This document shows, one piece after another, positions 35,233 through 43,108 of a stretch of 64,000 bases of DNA (position 1 is the stretch's first letter; each line of letters begins with the position of its first letter). This DNA comes from a virus, in the IMG/VR virus record IMGVR_UViG_3300044641_009805, positions 124,001 to 188,000 of that record; one strand, 5' to 3'. The translations under genes and the position numbers were made by a program. Under the pieces are notes generated by a model, which saw only the letters and a program-made list of their open reading frames with translations, was not told where the DNA came from and ran no database searches.

Positions 35233-36128
35233 TGGGAAATGAAGTTAGCAAAGCTTTACAGCTATTGACACCCAAAAAAAATACTAATTTTTTCTATGGT
35301 TTCTTACCTAGAATTAATAAAGAATATTTTGATGATGGTCAGGGTGAAAGCAACGATCTAAAACTCAAGCCTTCGTCAACTGAATTCGTTTTAACTGGTT
35401 CGATGGATACATCTGCCATCGACGCTTTTAGACAAGGCGTAGAGATCACAAGGTCTCAACATTTTGACGCGGGAACTTCTTTAAAAATTCACGCAGGTGA
35501 ACCCGGAGGGGTCGTCAGAAAAAATTCTTATGGATATGATCGTAATTTTAGAAAAGATAATTTTTATAGCGATATTGATTATTTTGATCCTGTCGACTAC
35601 CTGACGTCAACTCGAGTTTTTTCATATCCTATTATTACTGGTGATAATGATGAAACTGAAAATTATAACTTCAACGGCGTAATTGAGCCTTTAACCATAA
35701 GAGCTCTAGTTTCGTTTTTTAGCATTGACGTTCCCTTCGAAGCTCACGACGTGAAAGCCAACCTAGAGGACGGCAACAGCACCATAATTCGATCTAATGA
35801 TAGAATTAAGACGGTTCGAGAAAGAAATGAGAACAGGATTGTTCCTTGGTTGGACATGATAGACATGGTGGGAGAAGTCAAGAAAATCCCAACGATGGGA
35901 TATTTTAACGACGATCGTACTTTTATTGCTCCGTTTAACGATCAAAAGTATAAGTTAGAATTATCATCAAACTTAGAAGGTACAATGCTTTTAGCCGCAA
36001 GACTGTTGAATGGGTCAACCGATAACTACGTTGCTGACGGGTACATATCTGCAACGGCAGGGTGGACGTACGATGACGTGACGGTTCATGGAACTGATTC
36101 GATTGCATTTGGAGGGTTTGGATACTAA
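35232..36128 (+). CDS. Structural protein of unknown type, baseplate region
   Basis: 298 residues, AAGGAG five bases before ATG; stop overlaps the next start. No signal peptide, no membrane segment. It has mixed alpha/beta character, with a stretch SNDRIKTVRERNENRIVPWLDM in the middle and an aromatic/Gly-rich end (GWTYDDVT.. FGGFGY). Its position in an unbroken series of structural genes suggests a virion protein. No family recognised. Confidence 0.65.
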   Translation: MGNEVSKALQLLTPKKNTNFFYGFLPRINKEYFDDGQGESNDLKLKPSSTEFVLTGSMDTSAIDAFRQGVEITRSQHFDAGTSLKIHAGEPGGVVRKNSYGYDRNFRKDNFYSDIDYFDPVDYLTSTRVFSYPIITGDNDETENYNFNGVIEPLTIRALVSFFSIDVPFEAHDVKANLEDGNSTIIRSNDRIKTVRERNENRIVPWLDMIDMVGEVKKIPTMGYFNDDRTFIAPFNDQKYKLELSSNLEGTMLLAARLLNGSTDNYVADGYISATAGWTYDDVTVHGTDSIAFGGFGY

Positions 36129-38986
36129 TGCCTTCCGCAAGATCTTCTAGAACGCCTCCGCAGAGGTTATTCAAAGATTATATTTTAACCAAAGAAATAG
36201 GTAGAGGTCTTTCTGGGGTCGATGCATCGTTATTCGTACCAATCCCAGGTTCAGTTGGACAACCAAGCGCTGATGATGCAGTTTCTTCTGAGCTGGACAT
36301 CGGATTTGGATTTCAGATCAACGGCATCACATACAATAAGTTCGTCGTTTCGACAAACGGATGGATGCTTCTTGTCGATCCTTCGTTCGCATTTTCTTTG
36401 GGTGATATTTTATCTTCAACTTCTGGAGAAAATTGGTCTATAAATTCAAGCTTTGGAGGTAAGCAACATCTCTTGCTTGCCCCATGGTTTGATGATTTAA
36501 AAAACAAATACGATCTAGCTTCTCTCTTCACGACAGTCCAACAAGACTCCGTGAACAAAGGGCTTTTCCCCCTCACTGATGCCTACCATCCTACAGCAAA
36601 TGGAGTGATGTATTGCATCGACAAAAATTCTCCTTTAGGAAAAAGGCTTATCATTAGATGGCATTCAATTTCCTTAGCCGAAGACAACGTTTTGATTTTT
36701 GAATGTATAGTTTATGAGAACGGCCGCGTTGAGTTTAGATACTCACCTCGTTCTGGTTGGAGATTATACACTGGCGGATCGAACGATAATGCGACCGTAG
36801 GAGTCTTTCTTGACGGCTATTATCAAATGCGTGATTTTGCTACTGAACTAGATTATTCTAAGTCTGCAAGAAAATTATCTACTTATGGCGGAGCAGAATA
36901 CGATTCATCCTACTCTGACACCGACACGGCTTTAAATGTAGCTAGTTATTCTATAGGTCTACGTCCTTTGCTTAATTGGCCAGGTCAAAAAAACTTTGGA
37001 TCAACTTTGGTATTCCAACCTCCGTTGAACAAGCGAAGAATATTGCCTAGACAAAGTTTACGAAACCTAGATTGTAAGAGTTCTCTACCCACTACTGCTC
37101 GTACAGGGGATAATAGGCTAGGGAACAAGAATATCATTTTCAATGATAATAATTCTATTTTGTATGGAAAAAGAAAGAACGCAAAATCTGGAATTGTTAT
37201 AGATGGTCAACAGCCCGTTAATTACCCGACAACTTTACCTAGGTTTTACGGAAATTCCACTTCAGATTCAACTCATCGTCAGGATTTGTTTTCAGGAGAT
37301 TTTTTAGTAACAGGAAGTGTCGTGAAATCTTTGGTTCAAGATTTCTTGGTTTTGAAAGATGATTCTAAAGTTCCTGCTTTTGAAGATCACAAAAGGTATG
37401 AGATTGAATCTAGAGAAGACAGCTTTTTTTCTGTTGGAACATCTCCAGTAGACGTAGGGTTTGGTTTCTCTCACCCACTACAGTCGAAAACTCAAATAAG
37501 AATGTCGTTCCGCGTGGATCATAAAACCACCATGTTCGGCGCTTCTTCAAGCATTTATTACTATAACTCCACCACAAAACGATGGCAATATCCGACTTCT
37601 TCTTTTGCAGAGGGATTCGATATAGCTAATCACTATGAAGACACTTATTACAATCGTCTGACTGAGGTAGATAGAGGATTTAACGCATTCGGTTTTAATA
37701 TTTCTTCAGGATCTAATAGTGACGATTTTCGCATCAATTTCAGTTATCCGACTGACGATGTTTTTAATAAAGGTTGGACTAGAGACAATGAAACCTTAGC
37801 TTTAAATAAATACTACAGTAAAAGCATACAAAACGATCCAAGATATGCAGCAATTAAAGATGAAACTATCGTGGTTCCAATTTCTCAACCTTTCTTGTTA
37901 GAAAAAGCAGTTATAGAAATTCCTTTTGAAATGGGTCCAGGATGGTTTAACGATAAAACGCAGTGTTTCTTGCCGATAGGAAATCTTATCGATTCTTCAT
38001 ATAGCCCGTCAGCGTTAAGTACACCTTTTGACATAGGAGGTCCTGGAATAACTTTCGCATTGTTCAACCAAATAAACATAGGAGGAAGAACTCGTAGAGA
38101 TTTAATCATGTCTGGCACAATCACACATTCGTTAGACAATGAAACGAAAATAGTGTATTCTAGATCACCAGACTTAGTTTCTTTAGGTGGTGATGTTTGG
38201 CAAATTATCCCTCAAGGATTTAATGCCTATGGTACACCATCAGCCGTGGTGACAGGAAACTCTGGATCTGTAGGATATTATTTCACCGGTAGTGTTCGTT
38301 TAAAATGCGAATCAGCCATATCTAACGGAGTCCTGGTCAGAGATACAATCTACATGAATCAAACTTTGGGGTATTTGACTGCTTCATTAAAGACAGTTTT
38401 CAACAGTCCAGAATGGAGTTTAATAGGCAGAGGATCAATAGAAAATTTTAATCAAGATCTTGGTGGAAATGGATTTAGAGCAAGAACGATTGTTGCAGCT
38501 AATAACTTAGGTAGAGGTGGCACAGGATTCGAACCATCAGGCAGATCGACGTTTGGTAAAGAGTATGTTACTTCTCAAGGACTTTCTCAAGGAAACTATT
38601 CAAATGTTTTCTACAAGTACAAAGACGGAAATATATTATCTGAGCTAATCGATCTAGCGACAGCAGCCTCTCCAACACCGGAATTTTATGCAACTTCCGC
38701 AATTAACCAACAGAAAACTTTAACTTCTCCTTATTTGTTATTCCCAAACGATAGACTAGTTTTTTCTATCTCCAAATCAAGACCTCATTTCTTTTCCACT
38801 GAAGTCGCTAGGCCATACACCTCTGGGTCAATACAACATGACGTTAAGTTATCAACTGGAAGCATCAACATTACGTTATATGGAAGCTTGATTTCTAATG
38901 GTAGAGAATTTCACGATCCGCTGAACCAAGAACTGTCTTCAGACGCAATTCATGAAGTAGTTATAGGAGAGACAAAAACATGGTAG
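36128..38986 (+). CDS. Large structural adhesin-like protein with NIDO-like N-terminal domain
   Basis: 952 residues. Residues about 57-205 match the nidogen-like fold found in secreted adhesins: FGFQINGITYNKFVVSTNGW, LLAPWFDDL, then KRLIIRWHSISLAEDN and FECIVYENGRVEFRYSP. The rest contains beta-rich repeats and Ser/Gly/Asn-rich strands typical of tail spikes. It overlaps both neighbours. Possible role: a large baseplate fibre or receptor-binding protein. T4 has no clear equivalent. Confidence 0.65.
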   Translation: MPSARSSRTPPQRLFKDYILTKEIGRGLSGVDASLFVPIPGSVGQPSADDAVSSELDIGFGFQINGITYNKFVVSTNGWMLLVDPSFAFSLGDILSSTSGENWSINSSFGGKQHLLLAPWFDDLKNKYDLASLFTTVQQDSVNKGLFPLTDAYHPTANGVMYCIDKNSPLGKRLIIRWHSISLAEDNVLIFECIVYENGRVEFRYSPRSGWRLYTGGSNDNATVGVFLDGYYQMRDFATELDYSKSARKLSTYGGAEYDSSYSDTDTALNVASYSIGLRPLLNWPGQKNFGSTLVFQPPLNKRRILPRQSLRNLDCKSSLPTTARTGDNRLGNKNIIFNDNNSILYGKRKNAKSGIVIDGQQPVNYPTTLPRFYGNSTSDSTHRQDLFSGDFLVTGSVVKSLVQDFLVLKDDSKVPAFEDHKRYEIESREDSFFSVGTSPVDVGFGFSHPLQSKTQIRMSFRVDHKTTMFGASSSIYYYNSTTKRWQYPTSSFAEGFDIANHYEDTYYNRLTEVDRGFNAFGFNISSGSNSDDFRINFSYPTDDVFNKGWTRDNETLALNKYYSKSIQNDPRYAAIKDETIVVPISQPFLLEKAVIEIPFEMGPGWFNDKTQCFLPIGNLIDSSYSPSALSTPFDIGGPGITFALFNQINIGGRTRRDLIMSGTITHSLDNETKIVYSRSPDLVSLGGDVWQIIPQGFNAYGTPSAVVTGNSGSVGYYFTGSVRLKCESAISNGVLVRDTIYMNQTLGYLTASLKTVFNSPEWSLIGRGSIENFNQDLGGNGFRARTIVAANNLGRGGTGFEPSGRSTFGKEYVTSQGLSQGNYSNVFYKYKDGNILSELIDLATAASPTPEFYATSAINQQKTLTSPYLLFPNDRLVFSISKSRPHFFSTEVARPYTSGSIQHDVKLSTGSINITLYGSLISNGREFHDPLNQELSSDAIHEVVIGETKTW

Positions 38987-40419
38987 CCGTCTTAGATCAA
39001 TTTGAAGTAGAGTACAAAGAATCTTATATCTCAGGAACTTATGATCAAGTGGTCATGGGTAATATGATTTTTCTAACGACGGCGGGCGGAAAAAGAAATT
39101 ATGTTTACGGTAACAGGGGAGTAGTCTACGGTTCGATCAATAGCAATCAACCTCAGCAACCTGGGACTAGCATTTTTGACTTTTCTACTTCTGTCTCTTA
39201 TCGGTCTCAACCTTACAAAGAGAAAGCTGGAAATTGCAGAGCGGCTAAGCACACCTGCTACAATGAAAGAATTTATGATACGTTGGCTCCTGATGCTCTT
39301 TCATGTTTTAAGAGAAATGGAGCAGAACCTTTCTTTTTCACAGGGTCTGCAAATGAAATACCAGGAGTCGGTGTATTTTCAGGACTCGATAGTAACAACG
39401 CTGGATTTATCATGTTTGATAATTTTATTCCAACGTCGAATGGTAGCAGAAGCAATTTCAATAAAGGCGTAGACAGAAACTGGACGCGTTCTTTTCCTTT
39501 TGAACCCAGATACTCGGATGTTTCTAGAAAATCTCAACAAAAATTTTTTAATGGTAACGTTGAAGCTGCTTATCATGCTAACTTTTTAGACAACACTGGT
39601 AACAACTTCACAAAAGTAACGAAACGAAGAAAAGTTAAGTCTCTTATAGTAGGCACGGTCGGTCCAAACGCTGTCTACAGTAACAGACATAATACTTTAA
39701 CTTTAAATACAATATTTTTACCCCCTGGTCAAAATTGGTATCATCATTGGGTTGTTGACAGAGATGCTAACAAAAAATACACTTTTTCTGGTAGGTTTTT
39801 GACAGGATCTTGTTCCGACAGTGACACGATGAAAGTGTTATTCGGGTATGGAGACGTCAATACTATAGTTTATTCATCTTCTTACGTAAATTCAAATAAC
39901 ACTTTTGGATATGCGATGAGAGGTTCTAACAACTGGCCTGATTTTAGGTTAAAAGACAGTACGAATGTAGGAGGTGCGCCACTCGGGGGTACATACGAAG
40001 GAGTGACAGGTAGTATTTGGAATATCTCTCCAGTCATACGAGGATGGAAATACGGATTACACAGCGCGTTGGAGGATTATACGTCTGCATATTATCGTCA
40101 AGGTAGATACGGACAATTCAGAGACATGTTGGAGCAAAGAAAATTTACAAAGATCTTTACTCCAAATTCTCAAGATAGACTGCAGACCATTCAACAAACG
40201 GTCTCAAATTCACCAGTTACAGTAAAGTTTGTCGATTCAGAAGGCAAATTAACAACGCCAGAAAATACTCAATCTCAAAATTTAAGCGTGGAAGCTACTT
40301 CTTCTTTACCATATTTTGATTTGATTTCTCGTAATAGACCTGTACAATCGACGATAAAAGCAACGAATCTAAAGCTTATCAATTTTTCAGTAGATGGATT
40401 TGGAAATACGCGGGTGTGA
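38980..40419 (+). CDS. Structural protein of unknown type
   Basis: 479 residues, start within the 3' end of the previous gene, AGGAGAG nine bases upstream. Contains many Tyr/Asn/Arg-rich beta-like strands and a late stretch TSAYYRQGRYGQFRDMLEQR, plausibly a helix that packs against a partner. A Cys pair (NCRAAKHTC) lies near residue 90. It continues the series of baseplate-periphery genes. I recognise no family. Confidence 0.65.
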   Translation: MVAVLDQFEVEYKESYISGTYDQVVMGNMIFLTTAGGKRNYVYGNRGVVYGSINSNQPQQPGTSIFDFSTSVSYRSQPYKEKAGNCRAAKHTCYNERIYDTLAPDALSCFKRNGAEPFFFTGSANEIPGVGVFSGLDSNNAGFIMFDNFIPTSNGSRSNFNKGVDRNWTRSFPFEPRYSDVSRKSQQKFFNGNVEAAYHANFLDNTGNNFTKVTKRRKVKSLIVGTVGPNAVYSNRHNTLTLNTIFLPPGQNWYHHWVVDRDANKKYTFSGRFLTGSCSDSDTMKVLFGYGDVNTIVYSSSYVNSNNTFGYAMRGSNNWPDFRLKDSTNVGGAPLGGTYEGVTGSIWNISPVIRGWKYGLHSALEDYTSAYYRQGRYGQFRDMLEQRKFTKIFTPNSQDRLQTIQQTVSNSPVTVKFVDSEGKLTTPENTQSQNLSVEATSSLPYFDLISRNRPVQSTIKATNLKLINFSVDGFGNTRV

Positions 40420-40422
40420 TAT

Positions 40423-40881
40423 ATGGCTGATGTAAAATCAGATGTAGATAAAAATCTTTTCTTGATTATAAGAAATTCGTTGAACGATGCAGTTAATTTA
40501 GTTGCAAGCCCAGCTAGCTTTCAAGTCGGGTTGAGTGATTCTCCTTCTGATTTAACTTTGATGGGCAGATTTTCGTTATCATCTAAAGTCTATTATGCGA
40601 CAAGCGAGAATGGATATACCGTCAATTTAAGCAATGATGCAAGCATTGCTCTTATATCTATACCCATAAGAAACTCTGCTAAGGTGCTTTTGCCTTCTGG
40701 CCCTCGTGAAGGTCAAATAATCTTTATTAAGGATAGAGAAGGAATATGCTCTTCGGCACCAATGGTTATATCTGCATCTGAAAGTTTAATTGATGGAGCT
40801 TCTTCGATTGCTATAACTTCAGACTATGGTAAGAAGTGTCTGTGCTGGAATACTGACAGGTGGTCTGTCATCTCTGATTGA
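40423..40881 (+). CDS. Small fibre-tip-like structural protein
   Basis: 152 residues. The C-terminal half (EGQIIFIKDREG, APMVISASESLIDGASS, CLCWNTDRWSVI) follows the beta-strand pattern of phage fibre ends, where an I/V-x-D-x-x-G loop, an IDG turn and a final W-x-V-I strand alternate. It may close the preceding structural module. Its 3' end overlaps the convergent minus-strand gene by 63 bases. Confidence 0.65.
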   Translation: MADVKSDVDKNLFLIIRNSLNDAVNLVASPASFQVGLSDSPSDLTLMGRFSLSSKVYYATSENGYTVNLSNDASIALISIPIRNSAKVLLPSGPREGQIIFIKDREGICSSAPMVISASESLIDGASSIAITSDYGKKCLCWNTDRWSVISD

Positions 40882-41019
40882 TTCTATTGTTATCAGCTGC
40901 AACTGAAGTTCATCAATCGTAGTTAAATTTTCTGCTTCTTTATGTTCTTTTTTTGTTGGGGTGATTGTTTCCTCTACGAACAAACCGTCTGATGATTCAT
41001 ATAAGTTTATTGAGATCAT
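40819..41019 (-). CDS. Small protein of unknown function
   Basis: 66 residues with AAAGGGGAA about five bases before ATG, which supports expression. Acidic, without membrane segment. It is the last gene of a minus-strand cassette inside the structural region and overlaps the 3' end of the convergent plus-strand gene. No family recognised. Confidence 0.6.
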   Translation of the reverse strand: MISINLYESSDGLFVEETITPTKKEHKEAENLTTIDELQLQLITIESIRDDRPPVSIPAQTLLTIV

Positions 41020-41043
41020 AAAGTTCCCCTTTTTATATAAGTA

Positions 41044-41523
41044 TCAATTTAATTCACACTGCAAGTTTTTCTTTACGATATCTTCGATAGTTTCATTATC
41101 TTGGAATAAATCAGCAAATTCAAACTGTTCATCTTCTTCAGATAAAGTTTGTATTTTTATTCCTTCTCTAACACCATCGATTAGTCTCAAATGATCGCTC
41201 AATATCCACCCAAAGTGAATCGAGATCAGTGATCCATCATTGGTTTTTTTTGCAGCAGATGCAGCTTTTATTAATCTTAAGAATGTAGTAGAAACGTGCT
41301 TGTTGTCAATGTAATCGATGTGGCACCCGTTCCATTCGACTTCTAACCATTGTCCTCTTTTCAAGGTGATGACTTCAACCTCTGGATGGGTTTTCAATAA
41401 GTTGTTTAAATTTTTCTTTGAAGATTTTTTGACTAAATTGTGAAGGACTGTCGATTCTGGAAACAAATAGAAATATTTTGTCTTTGTTTCGTTATCAGGT
41501 AACGTAATTTTGTGCTTTTTCAT
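41044..41523 (-). CDS. Protein of unknown function in the minus-strand cassette
   Basis: About 159 residues from ATG 41523; an in-frame TTG at 41553 would add ten residues and no clear ribosome-binding site decides. Mixed alpha/beta: LITLKRGQWLEVEWNGC-like strand (VITLKRGQWLEVEWN), STTFLRLIKAAS helix, and an acidic end. No signal or membrane segment. No family recognised; its neighbours are Pth2 and NADAR genes, suggesting a host-takeover or counter-defence role, which is inference. Confidence 0.65.
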   Translation of the reverse strand: MKKHKITLPDNETKTKYFYLFPESTVLHNLVKKSSKKNLNNLLKTHPEVEVITLKRGQWLEVEWNGCHIDYIDNKHVSTTFLRLIKAASAAKKTNDGSLISIHFGWILSDHLRLIDGVREGIKIQTLSEEDEQFEFADLFQDNETIEDIVKKNLQCELN

Positions 41524-41572
41524 TTCATTCTTTGAAATTCTAACACAAATCAATGCAATAGTTTATTCTAAT

Positions 41573-41935
41573 TTAAATGGGTTTTAACTTACTAACAATC
41601 TTTTCAATTAATTTTGTATTGTCAGGTCCTAATGCTACACACACTAATTCGTTACCCTTTGTATTAGAGTGAGCCTCTATTCCCATGAACTCCGCTCGAT
41701 TTAAAATATCATGTAGTTGTTCTTCGGAATCTACCCCTAAGATAATTTGCGAAAAAGACCCAGTTAGCCATGAAACTTCGTCATTCGAGAGATTGACAAA
41801 AACCTGATCTGGTCTGGCGGCTTCATTATTTTCTATTAAAAACTTTACGGAAGCTGCGGCAACTTGTGAAGCGATTTCTCCTCTTCTCATGTTTAGATCG
41901 TTGCGTACCACTATGAATTGTTTTACATCTTCCAT
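41573..41935 (-). CDS. Peptidyl-tRNA hydrolase, Pth2 family
   Basis: 120 residues from ATG 41935, with GAGGTG about seven bases upstream; a longer start at 41977 is rejected. Pth2 pattern: KQFIVVRNDLNMRRGEIASQ (family VVRTDLGMGKGKIAAQ), VAAASVKFL, FSQIILGVDSEEQLHDIL, NRAEFMGIEAHS, and the end VCVALGPDNTKLIEKIVSKL. It would release amino acids from peptidyl-tRNA, recycling tRNAs. Pth2 is the archaeal/eukaryotic form and occurs sporadically in bacteria and phages. Usual length about 115-120 residues. Confidence 0.9.
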   Translation of the reverse strand: MEDVKQFIVVRNDLNMRRGEIASQVAAASVKFLIENNEAARPDQVFVNLSNDEVSWLTGSFSQIILGVDSEEQLHDILNRAEFMGIEAHSNTKGNELVCVALGPDNTKLIEKIVSKLKPI

Positions 41936-41960
41936 TGTAACACCTCGTAAACAAGCCACG

Positions 41961-42446
41961 TCATTCTTCTTGATCATCTTGAAGAATTTCTTTTCTTACT
42001 TCCTCCAATATTTTACCAAGCCAGTTTTCTCCTACACCTCCTACTGTTCCCCAAAATCTATCGTTCCACCGATTTTCATTAATCAGTGGTCTGTTATCTG
42101 TTCCTTTTAATCTACAACGAATAAAAGGATTTTCAAACTTTTTTCTTATCAAATCCTTCATGATAGAGATTTTTTCTTCTTTCCAATCTTCTCTAACAAT
42201 GACAGATTGTCCCAATCTTTTAGCAAGATTGGGATTTTCAGCTTTTCTTATTAGTTCCCTCGTTTCTTGATTCAAGCTTTTTGCAGCTTGATATGCATGC
42301 TCAACAGAGGGATATAACTTTCCTTCAAAAGTTATCGACGAATTATAAAAATTAGAAAGGAACTCAAATCCATTTTTTTTAGAAAATCCTACAATCGGAT
42401 TACTCTCTTCTCTTAAATTCTTTGGATTTTCTAAGTCCTTTTGCAT
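41961..42446 (-). CDS. NADAR/YbiA family protein (N-glycosidase / ADP-ribosyl-processing fold)
   Basis: About 161 residues from ATG 42446. The diagnostic blocks are FLSNFYNSSITFEG, YPSVEHAYQAAK, NLAKRLGQ, IMKDLIRKKF and WNDRFWGTVGGVGENWLG, which match YbiA/NADAR throughout. Known members cleave riboflavin intermediates or remove ADP-ribose from guanine in DNA (DarT-associated NADAR). In a phage, I infer a counter-defence or NAD/ADP-ribose role. It overlaps the upstream lysozyme-like gene by 47 bases. Confidence 0.93.
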   Translation of the reverse strand: MQKDLENPKNLREESNPIVGFSKKNGFEFLSNFYNSSITFEGKLYPSVEHAYQAAKSLNQETRELIRKAENPNLAKRLGQSVIVREDWKEEKISIMKDLIRKKFENPFIRCRLKGTDNRPLINENRWNDRFWGTVGGVGENWLGKILEEVRKEILQDDQEE

Positions 42447-42936
42447 ATAAATTTGATAATGCAATTGAGTAATCTTCTTGATTCGATCTATAATAATTAC
42501 ATCTTTTCAACGAAAGAGACGCCTCTTTAGGATTGCCTGATCTAAAATTTTTCAAAGCGATTGAACATCTTGACATGAATCTCCAATACTCTTCTCCGCC
42601 CGTTACGAAGTTTTTATGAGATCTATATTTCGCTTTCCCAAAATGACTATAATACGGACCGGGAGTACCAGCAGGTAAATTTCCTATATTACCTAAATTA
42701 TGATTCCAGATTTTACGACCATGTTGGTTTTCCAACGCAATATGTGACCATGCACCTGCTAGCAAATTTTCATGCGGCAAGTTTCCGTAGACATTTACAT
42801 AAGATTCATTTAAAATTTTTACAAGATCATCGCTATCGATCGGCGTAAGTTTTCTCTCTACTTTACATTCTTTTGCTGGAAAAGCTAGAATGGAAAAAGA
42901 GATTATCAAATTCATAAAAATCGTCGCGTTAATCAT
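42400..42936 (-). CDS. Secreted or signal-anchored lysozyme/glucosaminidase-like protein
   Basis: 178 residues. Residues 1-20 form a hydrophobic leader (NATIFMNLIISFSILAFPA) followed by Lys/Cys, consistent with a Sec signal or signal anchor. The mature part has SHIALENQHGRKIWNHNLGN (Glu in the position of the catalytic acid in lysozyme-like and FlgJ-type glucosaminidases), a Tyr/Gly stretch, and YYRSNQEDYSIALSNLYAKG, the late helix of that fold. It could serve as an endolysin exported by Sec. TATAAT lies eight bases before the ATG and no ribosome-binding site is visible. Confidence 0.65.
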   Translation of the reverse strand: MINATIFMNLIISFSILAFPAKECKVERKLTPIDSDDLVKILNESYVNVYGNLPHENLLAGAWSHIALENQHGRKIWNHNLGNIGNLPAGTPGPYYSHFGKAKYRSHKNFVTGGEEYWRFMSRCSIALKNFRSGNPKEASLSLKRCNYYRSNQEDYSIALSNLYAKGLRKSKEFKRRE

Positions 42937-42944
42937 AGATTGTA

Positions 42945-42950
42945 ATTATA
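42945..42950 (-). promoter_or_regulatory. TATAAT box before the lysozyme-like gene
   Basis: TATAAT on the minus strand eight bases before the ATG at 42936, with no Shine-Dalgarno. The -35 region is poor at every normal spacing, so this is weaker evidence than the promoters at 1.8, 13.6 and 18.0 kb. Start-to-box distance is similar to theirs. Confidence 0.4.
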
Positions 42951-43018
42951 CAATGTAATACAAAAGTATACATAAATGGAATTTCATTAATTTGTGTGGT
43001 CGTGTATTTGTGCGGGTA

Positions 43019-43026
43019 GATAAATA
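43019..43026 (+). promoter_or_regulatory. Possible T4-type late promoter before the fibre genes
   Basis: GATAAATA differs from T4 late consensus TATAAATA by one base. It lies 82 bases before the fibre gene start in the 170-base divergent gap, and a gp55-like sigma is encoded at 22.5 kb. The remaining gap holds nothing else I can identify. Confidence 0.4.
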
Positions 43027-43108
43027 CTGAAAGTATGGTTTTGTGTATTTAACGTTTTCCGGAATGTCATACATTTGATGATACGTGCCTGGAGCATTAA
43101 GAATTTAA

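Noticed and set aside
40961-41194. 77-codon plus-strand frame
   Set aside because: Antisense to two minus-strand genes, one with a clear GGGGA ribosome-binding site.
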